Shown one piece after another: positions 11,788-19,460 of a stretch of DNA of 43,553 bases. How positions within the stretch are numbered: the first letter of the stretch is position 1; every line of letters begins with the position of its first letter. Position numbers and translations under genes: made by a program. A model generated the notes under the pieces. It searched no databases. It was given only the letters and a program-made list of their open reading frames with translations, and was not told the DNA's origin. This stretch comes from Schleiferiaceae bacterium (GTDB lineage Bacteria; Bacteroidota; Bacteroidia; Flavobacteriales; Schleiferiaceae), in assembly GCA_022565875.1 (NCBI GenBank), contig JAIULY010000003.1:1-43553 (forward strand), in the 5' to 3' direction.

Positions 11788-12225
11788 TTAAAAGGGCTTG
11801 GTTCCAGTGACAGTAATACCCATACTACGGGCTGTACCCGCGATCATGCTCATTGCTGACTCCATGGTGAACGCATTCAAGTCGGCCATTTTGTCCTCAG
11901 CGATAGCTTTCACGTCGTCCCAAGTTACTTTCGCAACCTTAACGCGGTTGGGTTCTGCTGAACCACTCTTTAATTTCGCAGCTTCCATTAATTGAACGGC
12001 TGCTGGTGGAGTTTTGATAACAAAGTCAAACGACTTGTCTGCATAAACAGTAATCTGTACAGGAAGTACTTTACCGGGTTTATCTTGCGTACGTGCGTTA
12101 AACTGTTTGCAGAACTCCATGATGTTGACCCCCTTGGCACCCAAGGCTGGTCCAACAGGAGGTGATGGGTTTGCTGCGCCACCTTTTACCTGAAGTTTAA
12201 TTAATGCACTTATTTCTTTTGCCAT
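11788..12225 (-). CDS. rplK: 50S ribosomal protein L11
   Basis: This is uL11 (145 aa), which forms the GTPase-associated centre with 23S rRNA. The N-terminal domain has the proline-rich signature [20 protein letters not shown], and the RNA-binding C-terminal domain ends with [20 protein letters not shown]-like residues. The length and the position after nusG are typical. A stem-loop in the leader could be an L1 target. Confidence 0.98.
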   Translation of the reverse strand: MAKEISALIKLQVKGGAANPSPPVGPALGAKGVNIMEFCKQFNARTQDKPGKVLPVQITVYADKSFDFVIKTPPAAVQLMEAAKLKSGSAEPNRVKVAKVTWDDVKAIAEDKMADLNAFTMESAMSMIAGTARSMGITVTGTKPF

Positions 12226-12258
12226 TTGTTTAACAACAATTGTTAATAATAAAAATGT

Positions 12259-12289
12259 GTATTAGCGAAGTTGGAAGCAGTGCTAATAC
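12259..12289 (-). promoter_or_regulatory. Stem-loop in the rplK leader, candidate L1 operator
   Basis: On the minus strand GTATTAGC pairs perfectly with GCTAATAC (8 bp) around a 15-base loop, 34 bases before the rplK ATG. L1 autoregulates rplK-rplA in many bacteria through a leader structure. A weak terminator of nusG (T-rich after the stem) is the alternative. Confidence 0.4.
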
Positions 12290-12306
12290 TATGAGGAGCT
12301 CACATG

Positions 12307-12858
12307 TTAACCTTCTTTTTCGACTTGCATAAAACTCAATTCCAACGGTGTTTTTCTTCCGAAAATCTTCACCATTACCTCGAGCTTGCGCTTGTCTTCG
12401 TGTATTTTCTCAATCGTACCATTAAAACCGTTAAATGGACCGTCGATTACTTTTACAGTTTCACCAACGAGGAACGGAATATTAAAGGATTCGTTGTTGT
12501 CGCTGAGTTCGTCCACTTTACCAAGCATTCTGTTCACTTCAGCTAGACGCAAGGGCACAGGGTCGCCACCCTTTACTTCACCTAAAAATCCTATCACACC
12601 AGATATCCCTTTAATAGTGTGAATTACTTCACCTGTCAAATTGGCTTCAACCATGATATACCCAGGGAAGTAGTTGCGCTCCTTAGAAACCTTCTTGCCA
12701 TTCCGGATTTGGAAAACCTTTTCGGTAGGCACAAGAATTTGAGAAACAAAATCGGCTAAATTAGCGCGTTCGACTTCGTTCTCTATATAGGCTTTAATTT
12801 TGTTCTCTTGTCCGCTTATCGCACGAACAACATACCATTTCATTCCGGAGCTACTCAT
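12307..12858 (-). CDS. nusG: Transcription elongation/termination factor NusG
   Basis: NusG binds the polymerase clamp and couples transcription to Rho or the ribosome. The 183 residues include the NGN domain (KWYVVRAISGQENKIKAYIE, FPGYIMVEAN, VIGFLGE) and a C-terminal KOW domain (GETVKVIDGPFNGFNGTIEK). The start at 12858 (MSSSGMKWYVV) is used; an ATG five codons later (12843) is equally possible. It follows secE by 28 bases, the usual pairing. Confidence 0.97.
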   Translation of the reverse strand: MSSSGMKWYVVRAISGQENKIKAYIENEVERANLADFVSQILVPTEKVFQIRNGKKVSKERNYFPGYIMVEANLTGEVIHTIKGISGVIGFLGEVKGGDPVPLRLAEVNRMLGKVDELSDNNESFNIPFLVGETVKVIDGPFNGFNGTIEKIHEDKRKLEVMVKIFGRKTPLELSFMQVEKEG

Positions 12859-12886
12859 TACTTTGGGTTTTCAAAAATGATTTAAC

Positions 12887-13078
12887 TCAGAATAATTCAT
12901 AAATCAGTTCCAATACAGAACTAATTACCTTATCCATTAAAAATATGATCAATGCAAAGATGATAGACGCCACTACAACGAGGACACCACTTTTCTGCAG
13001 ATCGTTAAATTTAGGCCAATATGCCTTATGGACGAACTCCTCATAGGATTCGAGGAGATATGCTTTCAGATTATTCAT
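12887..13078 (-). CDS. secE: Preprotein translocase subunit SecE
   Basis: This encodes 63 residues, the short single-span form of SecE found in many bacteria. An amphipathic N-terminal helix (LLESYEEFVHKAYWPKFNDLQK) is followed by one membrane helix (SGVLVVVASIIFALIIFLMDKVI). SecE clamps SecY in the protein-conducting channel. It lies 13 bases after tRNA-Trp and just before nusG, the conserved arrangement. Confidence 0.95.
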   Translation of the reverse strand: MNNLKAYLLESYEEFVHKAYWPKFNDLQKSGVLVVVASIIFALIIFLMDKVISSVLELIYELF

Positions 13079-13091
13079 TGCTGATCGTTTG

Positions 13092-13162
13092 CACGGGTGG
13101 AGAGATTCGAACTCCCATCAACGGTTTTGGAGACCGCTATTCTGCCATTGAACTACACCCGT
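13092..13162 (-). tRNA. tRNA-Trp (CCA anticodon)
   Basis: The 71-base cloverleaf has the acceptor pair ACGGGTG/CACCCGT, a D arm (GTTCAATGGCAGAAT), an anticodon loop TCTCCAAAA with CCA, and a T arm with GTTCGAATC. The 3' CCA is not encoded. It lies directly ahead of secE, a conserved linkage. Confidence 0.95.
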
Positions 13163-13186
13163 ATGTGAGTTTATTTTTTCGGACTG

Positions 13187-13194
13187 CAAATGTA
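13187..13194 (-). promoter_or_regulatory. Bacteroidota -7 box (TACATTTG) for tRNA-Trp-secE-nusG-rpl-rpoBC
   Basis: On the minus strand TACATTTG fits TAnnTTTG. It lies 25 bases before tRNA-Trp and after the tuf terminator, so it probably restarts transcription for the long ribosomal/polymerase operon. The -33 region is T-rich but lacks an exact TTTG. Confidence 0.6.
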
Positions 13195-13233
13195 GAAAAA
13201 AAAGCCGTCGAAAAAACAGTTTTTTGAAAAATC

Positions 13234-13270
13234 AAAAAAAAGTATCTCATTCTTTACGAATGAGATACTT
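13234..13270 (-). terminator. Intrinsic terminator of tuf
   Basis: A perfect 13-bp stem (AAGTATCTCATTC with GAATGAGATACTT) has a 5-base loop and is followed on the minus strand by a T run. It lies 23 bases after the tuf stop codon and separates tuf from the tRNA-Trp operon. Confidence 0.9.
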
Positions 13271-13293
13271 AATCTTTATTCTCTGGTCAATTC

Positions 13294-14481
13294 TTATTCA
13301 AGAATTTCAGTTACTTGACCCGCACCAACGGTACGTCCACCTTCGCGGATAGCGAAACGCAAACCTTTGTTGATAGCTACTGGAGCGATAAGCTGTACAG
13401 TGATAGTCAAGTTGTCACCTGGCATAACCATGTCAACACCTTCTGGCAAGTGGATTTCTCCAGTTACGTCAGTTGTACGCAAGTAGAACTGTGGACGGTA
13501 TCTGTTTTGGAATGGCGTGTGACGACCACCTTCTTCTTTTTTCAATACGTAAACCTCAGCTTTGAATTTGGTGTGAGGTGTGATAGAACCTGGCTTGCAG
13601 ATAACCATACCACGACGGATATCAGCTTTGTCGATACCTCTCAAAAGGATACCTACGTTGTCACCAGCTTCACCTCTATCGAGGATTTTGCGGAACATTT
13701 CAACACCAGTGATAGTAGATGTCAATTTCTCATCACCGAAACCGATGATTTCAACACCATTACCAGTAAGGGCAACACCTGTTTCGATACGACCTGTTGC
13801 TACAGTACCACGACCTGTGATAGAGAACACGTCTTCGATTGGCATCAAGAAGTCCTTGTCGATAGCACGCTCAGGAAGTGGAATGTAATCATCAACAGCA
13901 GCCATCAATTCAACAACTTTGTCTACCCACTTTGCTTCTCCGTCAAGAGCACCAAGAGCAGATCCAGCTACAACAGGAATGTTGTCACCGTCATAATCGT
14001 AGAAAGACAACAATTCTCTGATTTCCATTTCAACGAGTTCTAACAACTCTTCGTCGTCAACTAAGTCAACTTTGTTCATGAAAACAACGATTTCTGGCAC
14101 ACCTACTTGGCGAGCTAGAAGGATGTGTTCACGAGTTTGTGGCATAGGACCATCTGTAGCAGCAACAACTAGGATTGCACCGTCCATCTGAGCGGCACCA
14201 GTAACCATGTTCTTAACGTAGTCAGCGTGACCTGGACAGTCAACGTGTGCGTAGTGACGATTTTGAGTTTCGTACTCTACGTGTGAAGTATTGATGGTAA
14301 TACCTCTTTCTTTTTCTTCAGGTGCGTTGTCGATAGAATCGAAAGAACGCTTTTGTGACCAACCTTTTTCAGCCAACACGCTTGTGATAGCAGCTGTCAA
14401 GGTAGTTTTACCGTGGTCAACGTGACCAATCGTACCAATGTTCAAGTGCGGTTTGTTCCGTACGAAATTCTCTTTTGCCAT
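13294..14481 (-). CDS. tuf: Translation elongation factor Tu
   Basis: EF-Tu (395 aa) delivers aminoacyl-tRNA to the ribosome. GTPase motifs are present: GHVDHGKT near residue 19, RGITI, DCPGH and NKVD. Domains 2 and 3 follow ([37 protein letters not shown]). The start is the ATG at 14481 ([14 protein letters not shown]). A reading frame continues 29 codons further upstream, but that extension runs through the tRNA-Thr gene and is not translated. The gene is cotranscribed with four tRNAs, an arrangement seen in many bacteria. Confidence 0.99.
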   Translation of the reverse strand: MAKENFVRNKPHLNIGTIGHVDHGKTTLTAAITSVLAEKGWSQKRSFDSIDNAPEEKERGITINTSHVEYETQNRHYAHVDCPGHADYVKNMVTGAAQMDGAILVVAATDGPMPQTREHILLARQVGVPEIVVFMNKVDLVDDEELLELVEMEIRELLSFYDYDGDNIPVVAGSALGALDGEAKWVDKVVELMAAVDDYIPLPERAIDKDFLMPIEDVFSITGRGTVATGRIETGVALTGNGVEIIGFGDEKLTSTITGVEMFRKILDRGEAGDNVGILLRGIDKADIRRGMVICKPGSITPHTKFKAEVYVLKKEEGGRHTPFQNRYRPQFYLRTTDVTGEIHLPEGVDMVMPGDNLTITVQLIAPVAINKGLRFAIREGGRTVGAGQVTEILE

Positions 14482-14526
14482 AGTTGAGGACTTTAAATTT
14501 ATTAAGGTGCAAAGACTAAAAACCAG

Positions 14527-14598
14527 AGCCAATGAGGGGAATTGAACCCCTGACCTTTTCCTTACCAAGGAAACGCTCTACCCCTGAGCTACATCGGC
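14527..14598 (-). tRNA. tRNA-Thr (GGT anticodon)
   Basis: The 72-base cloverleaf has the acceptor pair GCCGATG/CATTGGC with one G-U pair, an anticodon stem TTTCC/GGAAA with loop TTGGTAA (GGT), and a T arm with GTTCAATTC. No CCA is encoded. It lies 45 bases before the tuf ATG. Confidence 0.95.
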
Positions 14599-14675
14599 TG
14601 ATTTAACGAACAAAAACTCCAAAAAAAACGGTTTTCTCGTGTAAAGATTTCGTATTAATTGAAGTTCAATAGTGG

Positions 14676-14748
14676 AGCGGAAGACGGGATTCGAACCCGC
14701 GGCCCTCAGCTTGGAAGGCTGATGCTCTACCAACTGAGCTACTTCCGC
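14676..14748 (-). tRNA. tRNA-Gly (TCC anticodon)
   Basis: The 73-base cloverleaf has the acceptor pair GCGGAAG/CTTCCGC, an anticodon loop with CTTCCAA (TCC), and a T arm GCGGGTTCGAATCCCGT. CCA follows the discriminator T at 14673-14675, so the 3' end is encoded. Confidence 0.96.
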
Positions 14749-14773
14749 AATATGTCATTTAAAAGAACGAATG

Positions 14774-14854
14774 TGGGGAGAGCAGGATTCGAACCTGCGA
14801 AGGTTTCCCAACAGATTTACAGTCTGTCCTCGTTGGCCGCTTGAGTATCTCCCC
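14774..14854 (-). tRNA. tRNA-Tyr (GTA anticodon)
   Basis: This is an 81-base class II tRNA with a long variable arm. It has the acceptor pair GGGGAGA/TCTCCCC, an anticodon stem CAGA/TCTG with loop CTGTAAA (GTA), and a T arm GCAGGTTCGAATCCTGC. CCA is not encoded. Confidence 0.95.
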
Positions 14855-14877
14855 TTACGATCATTAAAAAAAAATGG

Positions 14878-14951
14878 AGCCGGTGGAGGGATTCGAACCC
14901 CCGACCAGCTGATTACAAATCAGCTGCTCTGGCCAACTGAGCTACACCGGC
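14878..14951 (-). tRNA. tRNA-Thr (TGT anticodon)
   Basis: The 74-base cloverleaf has the acceptor pair GCCGGTG/CACCGGC, an anticodon stem GCTGA/TCAGC with loop TTTGTAA (TGT), and a T arm GGGGGTTCGAATCCCTC. CCA is encoded at 14875-14877. It is the first gene of the tRNA-tuf transcript. Confidence 0.96.
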
Positions 14952-14995
14952 AAAGTGTTTTTTTTGAACGCCCCAATACGTATCGTTTGGGATGG

Positions 14996-15026
14996 CAAAT
15001 GTATAAACATTCTCTGCGCTACCAAA
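14996..15026 (-). promoter_or_regulatory. Consensus Bacteroidota promoter of the tRNA4-tuf transcript
   Basis: On the minus strand a -33 TTTG (15023-15026), a 19-base spacer and a -7 TACATTTG (14996-15003) match the Bacteroidota consensus exactly. The first tRNA begins about 45 bases downstream. Confidence 0.85.
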
Positions 15027-15324
15027 TATTTTTTTCTTTTTTTTAAGAACCTTCAAATGCTCACATTTTCAATATTTTACACAAACATAGTTGGACAAAA
15101 ATACACCGCAAACCGCTAGCACCTCTCCTTTTACCCTGTATTTTTTTCTTGACCACTCATTTTTATTGCACAAACCTACCTCCATTTTCTAGCGTTGGGC
15201 CTCTTTGGCGCTCCTCAAAAAAAAAGGAGCATTTCTGCTCCTTTCTCTTTTAAAACTGCTTTATCCAGTTGCGCAATACTTGGGTAGCGCGACTTGGCTT
15301 TAGCGTATCTTTTGGCGTGTATCG
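15027..15324. other. Gene-free stretch between the tRNA promoter and hpf
   Basis: The 298 bases are AT-rich with no supported ORF. The only clear structure is the hpf terminator at about 15215-15244. The rest shows nothing I can name. Confidence 0.6.
15215..15244 (-). terminator. Intrinsic terminator downstream of hpf
   Basis: Read on the minus strand, AAAGGAGCA pairs with TGCTCCTTT (9 bp, 4-base loop GAAA), followed by a long T run. It lies about 80 bases after the hpf stop codon. Confidence 0.8.
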
Positions 15325-15624
15325 CTACAAACCCTTTACCTTTTCCTTGTGCTTGCGCAATTGTCTGCCCATACTGTCGGCACACAAATCCATGGCTTCC
15401 TCAAATGTACTGGCCTCTTTCTTTACCACCATGGGGTGACCCGGCACATTTACACGCACTTCTACTATCTTATTTTCTTTCGCTGAGGTGTTTTGCACCT
15501 TTAGGTACACATCACTATCGATTACATGATCAAAGAATTGTTCAATTTTATCTAAGCGCTTTTGAATAAACTCGATGAGTTTGATGTCTGCTTTGAAATT
15601 TACGGATTGCACATGTACTTTCAT
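15325..15624 (-). CDS. hpf: Ribosome hibernation-promoting factor (HPF/RaiA family, short form)
   Basis: This encodes 99 residues of the HPF/YfiA fold. It starts MKVHVQSVNFKADIKLIEFI, followed by the QKRLDKIEQFFDHVIDSDVYLKV helix-strand unit and the basic helix DLCADSMGRQLRKHKEKVKG that contacts 16S rRNA. The family binds the decoding region of idle ribosomes and stabilises inactive forms. The length matches short HPF, without the C-terminal dimerisation domain of long HPF. The ATG overlaps the xerC stop codon (ATGA, 15621-15624), so translation is probably coupled. Confidence 0.93.
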   Translation of the reverse strand: MKVHVQSVNFKADIKLIEFIQKRLDKIEQFFDHVIDSDVYLKVQNTSAKENKIVEVRVNVPGHPMVVKKEASTFEEAMDLCADSMGRQLRKHKEKVKGL

Positions 15625-16520
15625 ATATCGTTATTTTTATGCCCCCTGGGGTGAGCATGGTTATACACTTGTTTGAGTTTTTCAATCGTATTGTGGGTAT
15701 AAACCTGTGTGGCTGCCAAACTCGAGTGCCCCAGCAACTCTTTTACAGCTAGGAGATCCCCACCGTTTTCTAACACATGCGTAGCAAAGGCGTGGCGCAA
15801 GGTGTGTGGCCCTTTTTTTTGCATGCTTGTGATGGTGCCAAGGTAGGTATTCACCACTGAATATACAAGTTTTGGATACAGCTTTTTTTTGCGCTGGGTT
15901 ACAAATAAATAATCGTTGTTTAACTCCCCGCGCAACGCCAAATACTTTCGAATTTCTTCTGCTATAACATCCAACACGGGCACAATACGCACTTTGTTGC
16001 GCTTGCCCAACACTTTCAGGGTTTGCTTCTCGATATCCCAATCCCAAATGCGCAATTCAATTAATTCCGCTCGGCGCATTCCTGTGCTGTAAAGCAACAA
16101 CAACATCAAACGATTTCGATTGGCTACTTCATCATCGAACTCGTGAGGGGTGTTTTCTATCAGGGTCTCCATTTCCAATCGCGATGGCACCTTGAATAAC
16201 TGCCTTTCTAATTTTGGCGTTTGCACACCTTCTGTCGGATTGATTTCAACAACTCCCTGACGCAATAAGTATTTGAAAAAAGAGCGAACAGATGAGCGTT
16301 TTCGCGCCAATGACTTTCTTGACAGACCTTCTTTACTGAGACGCGAAAGCCAGCGACGCAAGTGCCCTGGAGTCACTTCTCCCCAATTCCCTACACCTGA
16401 TTCCATTACATTAAAAGCCAAAAACTGATCTAAGTCTTTGGCATAAGCGGTAACCGTGAGCGGCGAATAGCGTTTCTCTGTTTCTAAAAATCGCAAAAAT
16501 GAGGTGACGAATGCTTCCAA
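15621..16520 (-). CDS. xerC: Tyrosine recombinase XerC
   Basis: This is a site-specific tyrosine recombinase that resolves chromosome dimers at dif. The N-terminal SAM-like domain (FLRFLETEKRYSPLTVTAYAKDL) is followed by the catalytic domain. Catalytic residues are visible: Arg in STGMRRAELIEL, Lys in LGKRNKVRIVP, HTLRHAFATH (His-x-x-Arg), LGHSSLAATQVYTH with the second His, and the Tyr nucleophile in VYTH. The start used is the TTG at 16520, directly after a run of A, which gives LEAFVTSFL as in relatives; a GTG at 16565 in the same frame adds 15 unlike residues. It overlaps hpf by four bases. Confidence 0.92.
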   Translation of the reverse strand: MEAFVTSFLRFLETEKRYSPLTVTAYAKDLDQFLAFNVMESGVGNWGEVTPGHLRRWLSRLSKEGLSRKSLARKRSSVRSFFKYLLRQGVVEINPTEGVQTPKLERQLFKVPSRLEMETLIENTPHEFDDEVANRNRLMLLLLYSTGMRRAELIELRIWDWDIEKQTLKVLGKRNKVRIVPVLDVIAEEIRKYLALRGELNNDYLFVTQRKKKLYPKLVYSVVNTYLGTITSMQKKGPHTLRHAFATHVLENGGDLLAVKELLGHSSLAATQVYTHNTIEKLKQVYNHAHPRGHKNNDI

Positions 16521-16603
16521 TTTTTTTTTTACGAATATAACGGGCTGCCAAAGGAATTTACCCACCCACGCGCAAAGGTTTTCAACAACGAAGACATAGC
16601 CGT

Positions 16604-16649
16604 AAAAAGCAAAAGCGCACTCGGAATACCGAATGCGCTTTTGCTTTTT
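16604..16649 (-). terminator. Long hairpin terminator after rpsU
   Basis: A perfect 16-bp outer stem (16604-16619 with 16634-16649) surrounds an inner 4-bp stem TCGG/CCGA. A and T runs flank it on both sides, so it could work in either direction. It lies between rpsU and xerC. Confidence 0.85.
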
Positions 16650-16664
16650 GGATGCGTGTGCAGG

Positions 16665-16862
16665 CTAAATTTCTTCTTCGGCCTGACGCAATTTCTGAAT
16701 GTAAGAAGCTTTGATGACTTCGAAACGTCTCTCTACAGATGGTTTGGTAAACTGCTGACGCTTTCTAAGTGCGCGAACGACACCCGTTTTGTCAAACTTT
16801 CTCTTGTAGCGCTTGAGAGCTCTGTCTATAGCTTCTCCTTCTTTTACAGGAACAACAATCAT
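16665..16862 (-). CDS. rpsU: 30S ribosomal protein S21
   Basis: This encodes bS21 (65 aa), a small basic protein of the 30S subunit platform that helps translation initiation. Family features are MIVVPVKEGEAIDRALKRYKRK and GVVRALRKRQQFTKPSVERR. The length is normal. It is a single-gene unit with its own promoter (16901-16933) and a long terminator. In Bacteroidota bS21 has been linked to masking of the 16S anti-Shine-Dalgarno; that is known for the phylum, not shown here. Confidence 0.97.
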   Translation of the reverse strand: MIVVPVKEGEAIDRALKRYKRKFDKTGVVRALRKRQQFTKPSVERRFEVIKASYIQKLRQAEEEI

Positions 16863-16900
16863 TTATTTAGTGTATTTAGTGTCTTACTCAATTAGGGCGG

Positions 16901-16933
16901 CAAAGATATGCAATAATAATTCAGTAAAGCAAA
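16901..16933 (-). promoter_or_regulatory. Consensus promoter of rpsU
   Basis: On the minus strand TTTG (16930-16933), a 21-base spacer and TATCTTTG (16901-16908) match the Bacteroidota consensus. The rpsU ATG is 38 bases further on. Confidence 0.8.
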
Positions 16934-16961
16934 TGGTTACGAAAATAATTTAGCGCAATGG

Positions 16962-18107
16962 TTACTCGCGCAAAAGATTTTTGGAAAGAACAAGTTTTTG
17001 TATTTCGGACGTCCCCTCTCCAATAGTGCACAATTTCGAGTCGCGGTAGAATTTTTCAACTGGAAAATCCTTGGTGTATCCGTATCCACCGAAGATTTGA
17101 ACGGCTTCAACGGAAGCGCGGACACAAACTTCTGATGCGTAATACTTGGCCATCGCACTTTGATTGGTTACTTTTTTGCCTTGGTTTTTCAAACTTGCTG
17201 CTTGAAAAGTGAGCAATTCCGCAGCTTCAATTTCAGTAGCCATATCGGCTAATTTGAAAGCTATGGCCTGGAAATTTGAAATGGGCTGACCAAATTGCTC
17301 GCGCTCTTTTGAATATTTCAACGCGGCATCTAAAGCTCCTTTGGCAATTCCCAATGATAAAGCGGCTATGGATATTCTTCCTCCATCCAAAATTTTCATC
17401 GCTTGGATGAATCCATCACCTACCTCTCCCAAAATGTTCTCGGCGGGGACTCTACAGTCTTGGAAAATCATTTCTGCGGTTTCTGAGGCGCGCATGCCTA
17501 ATTTATTTTCTTTTTTACCTCCAGTAAAACCTGGGGTGCCGCGTTCTACCACAAATGCAGTGATTCCATGGCTGTCCAACAACTCTCCTGTGCGGGCCAA
17601 TACCACCGCAACGTCACCAGAGATTCCGTGGGTTATCCAATTTTTGGCCCCGTTTAAAACGTAATGATCGCCATCCTTCTTGGCCACACAGCGCATGCGC
17701 ATAGCATCACTTCCTGTGTTGGCTTCTGTTAATCCCCAAGCGCCTATCCACTCGCCTGTGGCTAACTTGGGCAACCACTTTTTCTTTTGAGCTTCGTTGC
17801 CAAACTGCATAATATGACCGGTGCAAAGTGAATTGTGTGCCGCCATCGAAAGGGCTACACTGGGGTCTACCTTGCCGAGTTCGGTGATCGCGGTAACGTA
17901 TTCGTCATACGTTAGGCCTGCTCCGCCGTACTCCTCGGGGACCAATACACCCAATAAACCCAATTCACCTAACTTCTTCATTACAGCAACCGGAAAGGTT
18001 TGCGACTCGTCCCATTCCATCATCTCGGGTTTGATGTGCTGCTCCGCAAAATCGCGTACGGTTTGCGCTATCATTTCTTGGGTTTCTGTCAAAGAAAAAT
18101 TCATCAT
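16962..18107 (-). CDS. Acyl-CoA dehydrogenase (short-chain/butyryl type)
   Basis: This FAD enzyme (381 aa) oxidises acyl-CoA to trans-2-enoyl-CoA in beta-oxidation or amino-acid breakdown. Family signatures are [15 protein letters not shown] (substrate/FAD binding), [20 protein letters not shown], and [19 protein letters not shown]. The Glu in GEGTSEIQ sits where short-chain enzymes have the catalytic base. The length is standard. A second ATG directly follows the first, so the start may be at 18104. It is 19 bases after the helix-hairpin-helix gene on the same strand, so the two are probably cotranscribed. The exact chain-length preference cannot be read. Confidence 0.93.
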   Translation of the reverse strand: MMNFSLTETQEMIAQTVRDFAEQHIKPEMMEWDESQTFPVAVMKKLGELGLLGVLVPEEYGGAGLTYDEYVTAITELGKVDPSVALSMAAHNSLCTGHIMQFGNEAQKKKWLPKLATGEWIGAWGLTEANTGSDAMRMRCVAKKDGDHYVLNGAKNWITHGISGDVAVVLARTGELLDSHGITAFVVERGTPGFTGGKKENKLGMRASETAEMIFQDCRVPAENILGEVGDGFIQAMKILDGGRISIAALSLGIAKGALDAALKYSKEREQFGQPISNFQAIAFKLADMATEIEAAELLTFQAASLKNQGKKVTNQSAMAKYYASEVCVRASVEAVQIFGGYGYTKDFPVEKFYRDSKLCTIGEGTSEIQKLVLSKNLLRE

Positions 18108-18126
18108 GTTCGGGTGTTCTTTTGAT

Positions 18127-19167
18127 TTAATTCTCAGTTTTCAAATAAGGTGCAATTTTACGGAATAAATCACCATCCATAAAACTAAAGTTCTTTAACT
18201 CTGCTACACTGCCAAAAGTTCGATAACTATTGCGGAATTGAACCATTTCTCGCGCCATACTTTTGGTGATGTAGGGATGTAAGCTAAGCTCCTTTTCACT
18301 TGCTATATTGATGTTTAGCTGCTGAATAGCGCTGCTATCAACCTGAAGTTGCTCCCAAAATGCAACAACGCGTGTGCTGTCCATACCATACACCTCTAGT
18401 AGCTGTGTTTTACAATAAAATCCACCAAGACGCTCTCGGTACTTTACAATTCGAGAGGCAAAAACGCTTCCGATGCCCCGCAGTTGTGTCCAACCTGCCG
18501 AATCTAACTCATTTATCTCGTACCAAATTGAATCTGTTTGTGTAATTTCAAAGGTGGAGTCTGTTTCTAAAAATTCACTTTCCAAAGGATGTATCACAAT
18601 TGATGCTGACTGCTCTTTATACCATCGATCTGAAACACCATACACTTTCTTCAACTCTTCTTTTTTTGTGAAACCGCCTATTCTATCTCTATAGGCTACA
18701 AATCGTGCGGCAGTGGGTGGGTGGAGGCCACGCTCTTGTAATTCTTCAATTGTAGCGGTGTTGGGATCCCATTCATCGTTGTTTCCTCGGCCTTCTTGCT
18801 GCTGTTTTAACATTATGTACGGGGCAACGCGTTCGTAAAACGCACTATCAATTACAAATACTTCCTTCAATTGAGCTTTGCGCTGAATGGGCTTTCGCCG
18901 CAAATCGCGAACCGCTAGACGCGCTTGTTTGACAGACAAACCCAACGCTTCCCAATCTTCAATAGTAGCTGTATTGGGATCAAAATAGAAAAAACTATCG
19001 GTGGGGTGTGTTTCAAAGTGGTGTTGCATTTGTTGTCGCCAATCCACAACAGATTCACTAGCTTTTGTCTGCATTTTCCACCGCAGTAGCAAAAAAACAC
19101 CTTGCCAAATGGCAACAGCTATCAATAAATATATCGCCCCCCGCGATTGCATTTGATTGTAGGCCAT
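18127..19167 (-). CDS. Membrane-anchored helix-hairpin-helix protein
   Basis: This protein (346 aa) has one N-terminal membrane helix ([21 protein letters not shown]) and repeated helix-hairpin-helix DNA-binding units. One is [34 protein letters not shown], a second [30 protein letters not shown], and a third, weaker, at the C-terminus ([28 protein letters not shown]). ComEA-like DNA-uptake proteins have the same fold, but they are usually much shorter. The ATG at 19167 is chosen because the alternative GTG at 19206 adds a non-hydrophobic head. DNA binding outside the cytoplasm, or a structural role, is an inference. Confidence 0.85.
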   Translation of the reverse strand: MAYNQMQSRGAIYLLIAVAIWQGVFLLLRWKMQTKASESVVDWRQQMQHHFETHPTDSFFYFDPNTATIEDWEALGLSVKQARLAVRDLRRKPIQRKAQLKEVFVIDSAFYERVAPYIMLKQQQEGRGNNDEWDPNTATIEELQERGLHPPTAARFVAYRDRIGGFTKKEELKKVYGVSDRWYKEQSASIVIHPLESEFLETDSTFEITQTDSIWYEINELDSAGWTQLRGIGSVFASRIVKYRERLGGFYCKTQLLEVYGMDSTRVVAFWEQLQVDSSAIQQLNINIASEKELSLHPYITKSMAREMVQFRNSYRTFGSVAELKNFSFMDGDLFRKIAPYLKTEN

Positions 19168-19280
19168 AATTTCTATCGGATTATTTGAGCTGTAAAAATA
19201 ATGCACTTTTCTTTATTTACATAATTGTCTTACCGATTATTTTTACTTAACCAGGTTTTTTCACCACGATTCGGCACCAT

Positions 19281-19460
19281 TTGGATAAAGAGTGGCTTGC
19301 ACAATGGCTTCAAAAATTGGATTTGCATACTCGCTTAAAAATTAAGATACTTGCAGACTTCAAACGCATGGGTGCTCTCATCCGTTTTCGTACGCTCAGT
19401 GGCGCACCATTACAAAAAATTTACACTAGTAATCCGTTATATCAAAGACATTTAGCATGA
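19281..19460 (+). CDS. Possible small ORF coupled to the symporter gene
   Basis: An open frame on the plus strand ends with TGA at 19458-19460, overlapping the symporter ATG at 19457-19459 as ATGA. From a TTG at 19281 it encodes 59 residues, basic and Leu-rich ([19 protein letters not shown], then [20 protein letters not shown]). The frame is open back to 19251 and has no ATG before residue 33. The overlap and the protein-like composition argue for coding; the missing ATG argues against it. It may be a real small protein, or the C-terminal end of a lost gene. No family is recognised. Confidence 0.35.
   Translation: MDKEWLAQWLQKLDLHTRLKIKILADFKRMGALIRFRTLSGAPLQKIYTSNPLYQRHLA

Noticed and set aside
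14482-14568. N-terminal extension of EF-Tu by 29 codons
   Set aside because: The frame passes through the tRNA-Thr gene, and the family start MAKENF is at 14481.
18127-19167. Calling the helix-hairpin-helix gene comEA
   Set aside because: It is more than twice the usual size and no other competence gene is near.
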